Shown piece after piece: positions 42,002-50,610 of a stretch of 64,000 bases of DNA. Under the pieces are notes generated by a model. It was not told where the DNA came from and searched no databases. It worked only from the letters and a program-made list of their open reading frames with translations. Position numbers and translations under genes: made by a program. Every line of letters begins with the position of its first letter. Position 1 is the first letter of the stretch. The stretch is from assembly GCA_028277405.1 (NCBI GenBank), contig JANQGH010000022.1:47600-111599 (forward strand), read 5' to 3'. The stretch is from Alphaproteobacteria bacterium. GTDB lineage: Bacteria > Pseudomonadota > Alphaproteobacteria > DSM-16000 > Inquilinaceae.

Positions 42002-43024
42002 ATGCCAGATGCGCTGTCCCTTCCCGGCCTGATGACGCCCAGCAAGGGCTACAAGCCGTTCCGCTATCCCTGGGCCTTCGACTTCTGGCAGCGCCAGCAG
42101 CAGGTGCATTGGATGCCGGAAGAGGTGCCGCTGGGCGAGGATTGCCGGGACTGGGCCAACCGCCTGGACGATGGCGAGCGCAACCTGCTGACCCAGATCT
42201 TCCGCTTCTTCACCCAGTCGGATGTCGAGGTCAATGACAACTACATGGAACGCTATGCGCGCGTCTTCAAACCGACCGAGGTGAAGATGATGCTGGCGGC
42301 GTTTTCCAACATCGAGACCGTGCACATCGCCGCCTACGCCCTCTTGCTGGAGACCATCGGCATGCCGGAGGCGGAGTTCTCCGCCTTCCTCGACTACGAG
42401 GCCATGGCCGACAAGCACGACTACATGCAGCAGTTCGGCGTCGACAGCCCGGCGGACATCGCGCGCACGCTGGCCATGTTCGGTGCCTTCACCGAGGGGC
42501 TGCAGCTCTTCGCCAGCTTCGCCATGCTGTTGAACTTCCCGCGCCACAACAAGATGAAGGGCATGGGCCAGATCGTCAGCTGGTCGGTGCGCGACGAGAG
42601 CCTGCATTGCGAGGGCATGGTCAAGCTGTTCCACGCCTTCGCGCGCGAGACCGGCTGCCTGACCCCGACCGTGAAGGACGACATCATCGACTGCGCCAAG
42701 ACCGTGGTCGGGCTGGAGGACAAGTTCATCGACCTCGCCTTCGAGATGGGCTCGGTCGAGGGCATGACGCCGGACGACATCAAGACCTATATCCGCTACA
42801 TCGCCGACTGGCGCCTGGGCCAGCTCGACCTGCCGACGATCTACGGCGTCGACCAGCACCCGCTGCCCTGGCTGACCGAGATCCTGAACGGGGTCGAGCA
42901 CGCCAATTTCTTCGAGGCGCGGGCGACGGAGTATTCCAAGGGCGCCACCCGCGGCGACTGGCACGGCGAGGAGGGCGTCTGGGCCCATTTCGACAAGGTG
43001 CAGTCGGCGCGGGTGTCCGGTTAG
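42002..43024 (+). CDS. nrdB: Ribonucleoside-diphosphate reductase beta subunit (class Ia, tyrosyl radical)
   Basis: This small subunit houses the di-iron centre and radical. Seen: an Asp/Glu region in TQSDVEVNDNY, then the ETVHIAAY motif giving Glu, His and, four residues later, the radical Tyr. The second Glu/His pair is in DESLHCEGM. The length of 340 residues is normal. The radical Tyr marks it as class Ia. It is 15 kb from nrdA and convergent with znuB; the two stop codons are adjacent. Confidence 0.94.
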   Translation: MPDALSLPGLMTPSKGYKPFRYPWAFDFWQRQQQVHWMPEEVPLGEDCRDWANRLDDGERNLLTQIFRFFTQSDVEVNDNYMERYARVFKPTEVKMMLAAFSNIETVHIAAYALLLETIGMPEAEFSAFLDYEAMADKHDYMQQFGVDSPADIARTLAMFGAFTEGLQLFASFAMLLNFPRHNKMKGMGQIVSWSVRDESLHCEGMVKLFHAFARETGCLTPTVKDDIIDCAKTVVGLEDKFIDLAFEMGSVEGMTPDDIKTYIRYIADWRLGQLDLPTIYGVDQHPLPWLTEILNGVEHANFFEARATEYSKGATRGDWHGEEGVWAHFDKVQSARVSG

Positions 43025-43819
43025 CTAGCCGCGCTGGCGGACCAGGCCGGCGAGCTGGCTGAGGATAAACAGCGCCAGGGCTGCGACCACGATCGATGGG
43101 CCTGACGGGGTGTCGGCGGCGAGCGAGAGCTGTAGGCCGCCGATTACCGCCAACACGCCGAGGCCGGCGGCGGCGACCGCCATGAACTCCGGCGTGGGTG
43201 AAAAGCGGCGGGCGGCGGCGGCCGGGATGATCAGCAGGGACGTCACCAGCAAGAGGCCGACCACGCGCATGGCGACGGCGATGACGATGGCCAGCAGCAG
43301 GGTGAAGACCAGCCGCACGGCCAGCACGCGCACGCCTTCCGCCTGCGCCAACTCCTCATTGACGGTTACCGCGAGCAGCGGTCGCCAGATGGTCACGAGA
43401 CCGACCAGGACCACGACCAGCCCGCCATAGATGATCGCGAGATCATTGGTCGAAACGGCCAGGATGTCGCCGAACAGATAGCTCAACAGGTCGATGCGAA
43501 AGGCGGGCAGGAAGGCGACCGCCAGCAGGCCGATCGCCAACGTCGAATGGGACATCAGGCCGAGAAACGTGTCGCTGGACAGGCGCTGGGACTGCATCAG
43601 CACCATCAAGATCGCTAGCGTGGCGCAGGTGAGCGCGACGCCGGCCATGGGCTGGATCGACAGGATGAAGCCGAGGACGACGCCCAAAAGGGCGGAATGG
43701 GCCAGCGTATCGCCGAAATAGGCCATGCGCCGCCAGACGACGAAGCATCCGAGCGGCCCCGTCGCCAGCGCCACGCCGATGCCGGCCAAAAGGGCGCGCA
43801 CAAAGAAATCGTCCAGCAT
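43025..43819 (-). CDS. znuB: Zinc ABC transporter permease
   Basis: This is the membrane subunit of the high-affinity zinc importer. It has 264 residues with about eight hydrophobic segments and the ABC-3 family pattern (GPLGCFVVWRRMAYFGDTLAHSALLG near the start). It lies ten bases after znuC and ends the operon zur-znuC-znuB. The Zur site at 45170 probably controls the group. Confidence 0.92.
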   Translation of the reverse strand: MLDDFFVRALLAGIGVALATGPLGCFVVWRRMAYFGDTLAHSALLGVVLGFILSIQPMAGVALTCATLAILMVLMQSQRLSSDTFLGLMSHSTLAIGLLAVAFLPAFRIDLLSYLFGDILAVSTNDLAIIYGGLVVVLVGLVTIWRPLLAVTVNEELAQAEGVRVLAVRLVFTLLLAIVIAVAMRVVGLLLVTSLLIIPAAAARRFSPTPEFMAVAAAGLGVLAVIGGLQLSLAADTPSGPSIVVAALALFILSQLAGLVRQRG

Positions 43820-43829
43820 TTAAGTGGCC

Positions 43830-44597
43830 TCAGGCGGCGTCCGGCTTGGAATGTGTATGGCCCCCATGATGGGCCTCATGATGGTTCAGGTCATGTTCGT
43901 ACATGGCCAGTTCCCTCACACCCTTCACGCCGAACAGGCGCCGGTATTCCGGGTCGTTGGCCACGACTTCGGGCGCGCCCTCGCAGCAGACATGGTGGTT
44001 CAGGCACAGCACCCGGTCGGTCGCCGACATCACGATGTGCAGATCGTGGCTGATCATCAGCACCGCACAGCCCATGGAGTCGCGCAACCGCCTGATGAGG
44101 TGGAACAGCTCAACCTGGCCGGCGACGTCAACGCCTTGCGTCGGCTCGTCGAGCACCAGCAGGTCGGGCTGGCGCAGAATCGCCCGGGCCAGCAGAACGC
44201 GCTGCGTTTCGCCGCCGGACAGCGCGCTCATCTGGCGGTTCGCCAAGCCGCCGACGCCTGTGCGCTCAAGTGCTTCGTCGACCGCCCGCCGGTCGTTCTT
44301 CTGGGTCAGGCCCATGAAGCGCCGGACGGTCAGGGGCAGGGCGGGGTCCACCATCAACCGCTGCGGCACGTAGCCGATCGTCAGCCCGCTGGCCCGATCG
44401 ATGCCGCCCTCCGTCGGCCGCAACACGTCAAGAACCAGCTTGGCCAGCGTCGTCTTGCCCGCCCCGTTCGGGCCGATGACCGTGACGATCTCGCCGGGCA
44501 ACAGCGTCAACGAGATACCGGACAGGATTTGGTTCCGGCCGAGCCGGCAACCGACGCCGTCCAGCCGGATCAGGGGGCCGGGGACTCTACCGTGCAT
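43830..44597 (-). CDS. znuC: Zinc ABC transporter ATPase
   Basis: This is the ATPase of the zinc importer. Walker A is GPNGAGKTT (residues about 38-46), signature LSGGETQRVLLARAIL, Walker B LLVLDEPTQGVD. The C-terminal tail is His-rich (MYEHDLNHHEAHHGGHTHS), as seen in many ZnuC proteins, and could bind zinc. It directly follows zur with no gap. Confidence 0.93.
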   Translation of the reverse strand: MHGRVPGPLIRLDGVGCRLGRNQILSGISLTLLPGEIVTVIGPNGAGKTTLAKLVLDVLRPTEGGIDRASGLTIGYVPQRLMVDPALPLTVRRFMGLTQKNDRRAVDEALERTGVGGLANRQMSALSGGETQRVLLARAILRQPDLLVLDEPTQGVDVAGQVELFHLIRRLRDSMGCAVLMISHDLHIVMSATDRVLCLNHHVCCEGAPEVVANDPEYRRLFGVKGVRELAMYEHDLNHHEAHHGGHTHSKPDAA

Positions 44598-45080
44598 TCA
44601 CGCCGCCTTCTGGCAATCGGCGCACACGCCACTTAGCTCCACCACGCGCCGGTCGACCCTAAAGCCGCTGTTCCTGGCGGCCTGGTCGAGGGCCTTGCGC
44701 AAGGTGGGGTCGTCCAGCTCCAGCGCCATGTTGCAATCCCGACAGATCAGGAATTGGGCCGCGTGGCCGTCCACGCTGGTCGAGCCGCAGCCGATAAAGG
44801 CGTTCATCGATTCCAGCCGGTGTACAAGTCCCTGCTCCAGCAGGAAGTTCAGCGCGCGGTAGACCGTCGGCGGCTTGGCCGGATTGCCGTCCTTCGCCAT
44901 CCGGTCCAGGATATCGTATGCGCCGACGGGGCGATGGGACTCCCAGACGATTTCAAGCACCCGCCGGCGGCTCTGGGTCAGCTTGGCCGTACCGGTACAG
45001 CGCGCCTCCGCTGCCGCCAGGGCGCTGGACACGCAGTGCGCATGATCGTGCTGTCCGGTTGGCGTAATCGCATGGTCCAT
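44598..45080 (-). CDS. zur: Fur family zinc regulator
   Basis: This 160-residue Fur-type repressor responds to zinc. The winged helix holds GAYDILDRMAKDG and KPPTVYRALNFL. Two CxxC pairs form the structural zinc site: CRDC in the middle and CADC near the C-terminus. It is first in the operon with znuC and znuB and divergent from znuA. This arrangement identifies it as Zur and not Fur. Confidence 0.92.
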   Translation of the reverse strand: MDHAITPTGQHDHAHCVSSALAAAEARCTGTAKLTQSRRRVLEIVWESHRPVGAYDILDRMAKDGNPAKPPTVYRALNFLLEQGLVHRLESMNAFIGCGSTSVDGHAAQFLICRDCNMALELDDPTLRKALDQAARNSGFRVDRRVVELSGVCADCQKAA

Positions 45081-45169
45081 TGGGCGGTCTCTGGCTTAAG
45101 CGGTCGATCTCAGGTGCGACCATATCGCCATCTGCCGCAAAACGCAGCAGAACGCCCTTGATATGACTC

Positions 45170-45181
45170 ATGTTATAACAT
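45170..45181. promoter_or_regulatory. Zur box between zur and znuA
   Basis: ATGTTATAACAT is a perfect 12-bp palindrome matching the core of known Zur boxes. It is centred in the divergent region and probably represses both directions when zinc is plentiful. Confidence 0.8.
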
Positions 45182-45220
45182 AACACAAGGCCATCCCATC
45201 CAACCCAGCGGAAAGTGGTT

Positions 45221-46390
45221 ATGGCTCGTTCTTCGATGTTGCTCCGACATCTCGGTGTGTCCTCTGCATTGGCGACCAGCCTGTTGGTCGTTCAGCCGGC
45301 CTTGGCCGACGTGCCGAACGTGGTCGTCAGCATCAAACCGATCCACAGCCTTGTCGCGGGTGTCATGGACGGCGTTGGCGAACCGGCCCTGCTGCTTGAG
45401 GGCAACGAGTCGCCCCACTCCTACAGCCTGGTGCCGTCCGAGGCGGCTATGCTCAGCGACGCCGATATCGTCTTCTGGGTCGGCGAGGATCTCGAGGCGT
45501 TCTTGGAACGCCCGTTGGAGGCGCTGGCCGGCGACGCCCAGCACGTCGCCATCATGGAGACCCCGGACATGACCCTGCTGCCGGTTCGAGAAGGCGGGAT
45601 CTGGGACGAGCACGCCCATGGCGACGATCATGGCGGTCATGACGACCATGCTGAGCATGCCGCTCACGATGACCATTCTGATCATGCAGAGCATGGCCAT
45701 CACGATGATCATGCGGACCATGGCCACGCCGATCATACAGAGCACGCGCACAGCGACGATCACGCAGACCATGGCGACCACGGTCACGCGGAGCACGCCG
45801 ACCATGACGACCACGCCGATGGAGGCCATGCGGATCATGATGATCATGCCCATGCGCATGATCATTCGGGCGCTGACCCGCATGTCTGGCTTGATCCGCA
45901 AAACGCGGCCCTGGCCGTCGCTGTGATCGCGGAGACACTGGCCGAGGCCGATCCGGCGAATGCCGATCGCTACGCCGCCAACGCAGCGTCGGTCCAGGAG
46001 GGCCTGGCGCAACTGAACGACGATATCGCGGCACGGCTGCAGCCCGTGGCCGACCGGCCCTTCATCGTCTTCCACGATGCCTATCAGTATTTCGAACAGC
46101 GCTTCGGCCTGACGCCGGCCGGGTCGATCACCCTGTCGCCGGAACAGGCGCCAGGTGCCCAACGCCTGGCGGCGCTGCACGACCGGCTTGACGAGCAGGA
46201 CGTCGCCTGCCTGTTCTCCGAACCCCAGTTCGAACCCAGGGTCGTTGCGGCACTGGCCGAGGGCCGCGACGTCGGCACCGCCGAACTCGATCCCTTGGGC
46301 GCTGCGATTGAGGCAGGGCCGGATGCCTATGCAACATTGCTATCCGGCATGGCCGATGCCATCGTCGCTTGTCTGGCGGAGAGCAGTTAA
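45221..46390 (+). CDS. znuA: Zinc ABC transporter substrate-binding protein with long His/Asp-rich loop
   Basis: This is the periplasmic zinc receptor of 389 residues. A signal peptide (about residues 1-29) ends near PALAD. Metal ligands are His in SPHSYSL, His in DPHVWLDP and His in VFHDAYQYF. Between the first two lies a loop of about 88 residues that is almost only His, Asp, Ala and Gly, with about 31 histidines. This is much longer than usual in the family and may act as a zinc store or chaperone. A GTG at 45215 is an alternative start. Confidence 0.93.
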   Translation: MARSSMLLRHLGVSSALATSLLVVQPALADVPNVVVSIKPIHSLVAGVMDGVGEPALLLEGNESPHSYSLVPSEAAMLSDADIVFWVGEDLEAFLERPLEALAGDAQHVAIMETPDMTLLPVREGGIWDEHAHGDDHGGHDDHAEHAAHDDHSDHAEHGHHDDHADHGHADHTEHAHSDDHADHGDHGHAEHADHDDHADGGHADHDDHAHAHDHSGADPHVWLDPQNAALAVAVIAETLAEADPANADRYAANAASVQEGLAQLNDDIAARLQPVADRPFIVFHDAYQYFEQRFGLTPAGSITLSPEQAPGAQRLAALHDRLDEQDVACLFSEPQFEPRVVAALAEGRDVGTAELDPLGAAIEAGPDAYATLLSGMADAIVACLAESS

Positions 46391-46452
46391 CGGAGGTTAG
46401 CCGCCAGTGACCGCCGCAGCACCGATCGGGTGCGGCGCAGAGGTGTTTGGCG

Positions 46453-47259
46453 ATGGCTTCGATTGGCGCGCTGACAAAGGAGCAAACGGCTCGGCTGGGT
46501 GAGCAGGGTTATCTTGCCTTACCCGAATTCGTCTCCGCGGAAGAAGTCTCGGAAATCGGCGCTATCTTCGATCATCTCTTGGCCAGCAAGGCAGGCTGGC
46601 AGGATGGCAACCAGTTCGATCTGGCTGGCACCGATGATGGCGGCGACGCGAAGCTGCCGCAGATCCTGTATCCGTCGAGATATGCGCCGGCACTGAAGAA
46701 CCATGCCGTGGTGCAACGGGCCCGCCAGATCGCCGAGGCCTATTTCGGCGAGGCGCCCCGTGATGCCCATGGCGAGCACATGATCTTCAAGCCGCCGCGC
46801 GACGGGGCGGTGACGCCGTGGCATCAGGACCAGGCCTATCACGACCCGACCCTGGACGAGCGTGCCCTGAACTTCTGGATCCCGCTGGACGATTGCGACG
46901 AGCAGAATGGCTGCATGCATTATGTGCCGGGGTCAAACAGCCTGGATGTTCTGCCGCACCATTCCATCGGCCACGACCCCAGCGTCCATGGCCTTGAGGT
47001 CGACGAGCCGGAGAAGCATGCGCGGCAGTCGGTGAGCTGTCCTCTGCCGGCCGGCGGCTGTGTCATCCATCTGCCGACGACGCTTCATTATGCCGGCCCG
47101 AACCTGTCCGGCCGGCAACGGCGCGCCTACATCTTGATCATGGAGGTGCAGGGCACCAAGCGCAGCGTTCCCGTCGACAATTATTGGATGCGAGAGAAAC
47201 GGACAGCGCGGATGGAACGGGCGGAGCAGATTTCAGGGGCTGAACCCAAACCTTTGTAA
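46453..47259 (+). CDS. Phytanoyl-CoA dioxygenase (PhyH) family protein
   Basis: This is an Fe(II)/2-oxoglutarate-dependent oxygenase of 268 residues. The facial triad is His and Asp in WHQDQAYHD and the distal His in TLHYAGPN. The 2-oxoglutarate arginine is probably in SGRQRRAY. It is convergent with the sulfatase gene (overlap of about 27 bases at the 3' ends). Its substrate is unknown; PhyH enzymes also oxidise small hydroxy acids and quaternary amines. Confidence 0.88.
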   Translation: MASIGALTKEQTARLGEQGYLALPEFVSAEEVSEIGAIFDHLLASKAGWQDGNQFDLAGTDDGGDAKLPQILYPSRYAPALKNHAVVQRARQIAEAYFGEAPRDAHGEHMIFKPPRDGAVTPWHQDQAYHDPTLDERALNFWIPLDDCDEQNGCMHYVPGSNSLDVLPHHSIGHDPSVHGLEVDEPEKHARQSVSCPLPAGGCVIHLPTTLHYAGPNLSGRQRRAYILIMEVQGTKRSVPVDNYWMREKRTARMERAEQISGAEPKPL

Positions 47260-48744
47260 GACCTCCGCAGGGGCGTCGTGGCGGCGCATCTCGTGTTCGA
47301 CCACGGCGGTCAGGCGCTCGACCGTCCCGGGATCGGCGACGGGCGCCACCTGTCCCGGATCCCGTTCCAGGTCGAACAGAACGCTCTTACGGTCCACCAT
47401 CTTGCCGGGCCCATGCCAGTGATAGGCTTTCGAACCCGGGATCATCGGAACCTTCAACACCCGCACGCCCTTGGTGAAGTCGAAGGCGGGGCCGAACTGG
47501 GCCGCGCGCAGCTCCTCTGTCGAAAACATCGAGGTCATGTGCGTGGGCATGACCGTGTACTGAAACAGCGAGCCGGCATCGAGGTCGTCGGGAAACAGGA
47601 AGTAGGTGAAACGGCCATCGGTCACGTTCACGCCGCCACCGAAATAGCCGAACGTGGCGTGCGCGCGGACGGTGCCGTTGCCCATAAGGGCTGGTTTGAG
47701 CGAGCGGCCCGTCACCTCCGTCGGGCAATCGGCGCCATGGAGATCCAACAGCGTCGGCATAAGGTCGATGGCCTGGGTCAATCCGCCTTGACGCTGGCCA
47801 TCCCGGCTCGCCGCGTCGGGGTGATGAATGAACAGGGGGATGTGCGAGATTTCCTCGTAAGCGTACATGCGGTTCTTCGCCCACCAATCATGCTCGCCCA
47901 AGAGAAAGCCGTGATCGGTGGTAACGATCAGGGCCGTGTCGGCCCAGAGATCATGGGCATCGAAGAAATCAAGCAGCCGGCCAAGCTGGTGATCGCAGAA
48001 CCGCACCGAGGCGCGGTAGTGCGCGCGCAGGCTCTCGACCTCTTCCGGGGTTTCGGAAACGCGGGCATATGGCGGCCAGTCGAAGATCGGCCCCGCCATG
48101 TCGCCGCCGACCGCATTGACGTCTGCCTCCGGGGCCAGAAAGGGCTCGTGCGGATCGAAGGTCTCGATCTGCAGCAGCCAATCGTCGGACCGATGGTTGG
48201 TCTCCAGGAACCGACGGCCGGCGGCGAAGGTCTGAAAGCAGGGCAGGTCGGCCTCGCCCTCCATGCGCTCGCGGTTGGACATGTAGTGATAGAAGGTGTC
48301 GCCGCGCCGCTCGGAATACTGCTTGGGATGATAGGCCTCGGCCCACCGTTCGAACGGCGGGTCGACGATCGCATGCCACGGGTCGCGTTCCTGGCCACGG
48401 ACGAAATCGTAACTGTCATAGCGGTTGTGATAGGTGGCGCCGCCATCCTCCCAATAGTGATAATGGTCCGTCGCCAGGTGGGTGTAGATGCCGGCCGCGC
48501 GCAGGCATTCGGGCAGCGAGTTGTCGAACGGTTCCAGCGGCCCCCAGCTGCGGTGGAAAAAGCTGAGGCGGCCCGTGTGCAGGTCGCGGCGTGCCGGCAT
48601 GCAGGGCAGGCTGCCGACATAGTGCCGGTCGAACGTCAGCGAACGGGCCGCCAGGCGATCGAATGCGGGCGTGTCCACGCCCTTGGCATAGGGCGAAAGC
48701 GCGAGCCGGTTCAGCGAGTCGAACAGGACGAGTACGGTTTTCAT
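47233..48744 (-). CDS. Formylglycine-dependent sulfatase
   Basis: The 503-residue hydrolase of the alkaline phosphatase fold starts MKTVLVLFDSLNRLALSPY, with the first metal Asp. The activation motif CMPAR (C-x-P-x-R) is near residue 48, so the Cys should be converted to formylglycine. Further metal residues are in VTTDHGFLLGEHDWWAKN. It has no signal peptide, so it acts on an imported sulfate ester (or phosphonate ester). It is the last gene of the operon binding protein, permease, permease, sulfatase, which suggests the ABC system imports its substrate. Confidence 0.89.
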   Translation of the reverse strand: MKTVLVLFDSLNRLALSPYAKGVDTPAFDRLAARSLTFDRHYVGSLPCMPARRDLHTGRLSFFHRSWGPLEPFDNSLPECLRAAGIYTHLATDHYHYWEDGGATYHNRYDSYDFVRGQERDPWHAIVDPPFERWAEAYHPKQYSERRGDTFYHYMSNRERMEGEADLPCFQTFAAGRRFLETNHRSDDWLLQIETFDPHEPFLAPEADVNAVGGDMAGPIFDWPPYARVSETPEEVESLRAHYRASVRFCDHQLGRLLDFFDAHDLWADTALIVTTDHGFLLGEHDWWAKNRMYAYEEISHIPLFIHHPDAASRDGQRQGGLTQAIDLMPTLLDLHGADCPTEVTGRSLKPALMGNGTVRAHATFGYFGGGVNVTDGRFTYFLFPDDLDAGSLFQYTVMPTHMTSMFSTEELRAAQFGPAFDFTKGVRVLKVPMIPGSKAYHWHGPGKMVDRKSVLFDLERDPGQVAPVADPGTVERLTAVVEHEMRRHDAPAEVLQRFGFSP

Positions 48745-48756
48745 CGTTCTTTAATG

Positions 48757-49617
48757 TCACCCTTTGACGGAGCCGGCCGTCAACCCGCGCACGACCCGCT
48801 CCTGCAAAATTATGAAGACGAAGATCGGCACCAGCATCACGATGGTGATCGCGGCGAACATGCCCGGCAGGTTGAAGTCGAACTGGGACTGGAAGAACCG
48901 GATGGCGACCTGCGCCGTGCGCCGTTCCTCCGACGACAGGATCAAGGTCGCGAACAGGAACTCGTTCCAGGTGAAGACGAAGATCATGATGGCGACGGTG
49001 GAGATGCCGGGGCCCGACAGCGGGGCCACGATGCGGATCAGGATCTGCCAGTAATTGGCGCCATCCATGATCGCCGCCTCTTCGATGCTGACCGGCAGGC
49101 TTAAGAAAAAGGCGCGCAACAGCAGGAACGAGATCGGCAGGAAGATGCTGCTGTACAGCAGGATCAGGCCGATGCGCGTGTCGTGCAGCCCGATAGCGCG
49201 GATGATCAAGGTTTCCGGCACGATAAGCGCGGTCAGGGGGATCACCAGCCCGAGGCTGAGCAGGATGGTGATCGTGTCGCGGCCGCGAAAACGAAACCGG
49301 GCGACGGGATAGGCCGCCATGGAGGCGGCCACGACGACCAGGACCGAGGCGCCGACGCTGACGATGAAGCTGTTCATGAGATAGCCGAGCAGGCCGACCT
49401 CCGTCAGCGCGTCCTCGAACCCTTCGAGGTTCCAATCGATCGGGAAATAGCTCGACGCGCTGAGGATCTCCGCATTGGTCTTGAACGCGGCCAGCACCAG
49501 CCAGCCGATCGGGAACAGCATGGCGACCGTGAACCAGGCCAGGACGGCGTAATAGCTGATCGTCAGCCAGATGGGCCGATGATAGCCGCTCGTCCGTTCG
49601 ATCAGGGCGCCACTCAA
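48757..49617 (-). CDS. ABC transporter permease, MalG/UgpE type
   Basis: This is the second permease of a carbohydrate-type importer. The 286-residue protein has six membrane segments and the EAA loop EEAAIMDGANYWQILIRIVAP. The start TTG 49617 overlaps the stop of the first permease (TTGA). A longer frame upstream lies inside that gene in another reading and is ignored. No ATPase gene is in the operon. Confidence 0.88.
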   Translation of the reverse strand: MSGALIERTSGYHRPIWLTISYYAVLAWFTVAMLFPIGWLVLAAFKTNAEILSASSYFPIDWNLEGFEDALTEVGLLGYLMNSFIVSVGASVLVVVAASMAAYPVARFRFRGRDTITILLSLGLVIPLTALIVPETLIIRAIGLHDTRIGLILLYSSIFLPISFLLLRAFFLSLPVSIEEAAIMDGANYWQILIRIVAPLSGPGISTVAIMIFVFTWNEFLFATLILSSEERRTAQVAIRFFQSQFDFNLPGMFAAITIVMLVPIFVFIILQERVVRGLTAGSVKG

Positions 49618-50483
49618 TCGAAGTACCTCTCGCCGATGCGGAACAGCCTTCGGATGATCAGGATCGCCGCCACGCCCAGGATGACGATGTGCATGCCGAT
49701 GGCGTTGGCCTCCCCCCAATGGAAGTTCTCAAAGGCGCGGTAGGTCGCCATCGACAGGGTCAGTGTCGCGTTGGCCGGCCCGCCACCCGTGGTCAGGAAA
49801 ATGCCCTCGAAATAGATCAGCGACTGGGTGACCGTCAGGATCATGCAGGTGCCGATGACATTGCGCAGGAGAGGCAGGGTTATGTAGAGGTCCTGCTTGA
49901 TCTCGCCGGCGCCGTCCATCACGGCCGCCTCGTAGATTTCATCCGGAATCGTGGCGATCTCGGCCATGATGATGATCATGTAGAGGCCGACGTGGAACAG
50001 CCAGGTGAAGATCAGGGCGTAAAGCGCGGTGTCATAGGAAAACAGCCAGTCGCGCTGCCAATGTTCCAGGCCGATATCGGCCAGGACCTGGTTCAGCGCG
50101 CCGTAGCGCGCGTTGTAGAAACCCAAAAAGACGATCGCGAGTGCTGAATAGGAAACGATGTTGGGCAGGAAGAAGAGTGTGCGGAAGATTTTCCAGCCCT
50201 TCAAACGCCGGGACAGGATGACAGCCACCAGCACGGCCAGCGGCACGTGCAGCAAGACGGCGGCGGCGATCCAGATCGCCGTATTGCGCAGGGCGGAGGG
50301 AAAGGCGCGGCTGTCCCAAAGCTCCAGATAATTCTCAACGCCGATGAAGCGCAGGCCCGATGCCCGCCATTCGAAGAACGACGTCACCAGAATGGTGAAA
50401 AACGGAAAGACCAGGAACGTGGCGAACAGCGCCAGCGCGGGCAACAGCGACAGATAGATCGCGAAGCGAAAGCTCTTCTGCAT
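49614..50483 (-). CDS. ABC transporter permease, MalF/UgpA type
   Basis: This is the first permease of the importer, with 289 residues, six membrane segments and the EAA loop YEAAVMDGAGEIKQDLYITLP. It lies about 130 bases after the binding-protein gene. It pairs with the MalG-type permease to form the channel. Confidence 0.9.
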   Translation of the reverse strand: MQKSFRFAIYLSLLPALALFATFLVFPFFTILVTSFFEWRASGLRFIGVENYLELWDSRAFPSALRNTAIWIAAAVLLHVPLAVLVAVILSRRLKGWKIFRTLFFLPNIVSYSALAIVFLGFYNARYGALNQVLADIGLEHWQRDWLFSYDTALYALIFTWLFHVGLYMIIIMAEIATIPDEIYEAAVMDGAGEIKQDLYITLPLLRNVIGTCMILTVTQSLIYFEGIFLTTGGGPANATLTLSMATYRAFENFHWGEANAIGMHIVILGVAAILIIRRLFRIGERYFD

Positions 50484-50610
50484 GACGCGCTACGCTCTTT
50501 TACGTCGATGGTCGTGCAAAGGGCTTTGTAACCGTCTTTTGGATGTGCGTTTGCGCGAAATCACCGCCCGTCGCCGGCTCGACAGGTGCGCCAGGCGGTG
50601 ATGATCGGCC

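Noticed and set aside
47278..49104. 608-codon plus-strand open frame
   Set aside because: It is the mirror of the sulfatase and permease genes, with no recognisable motif.
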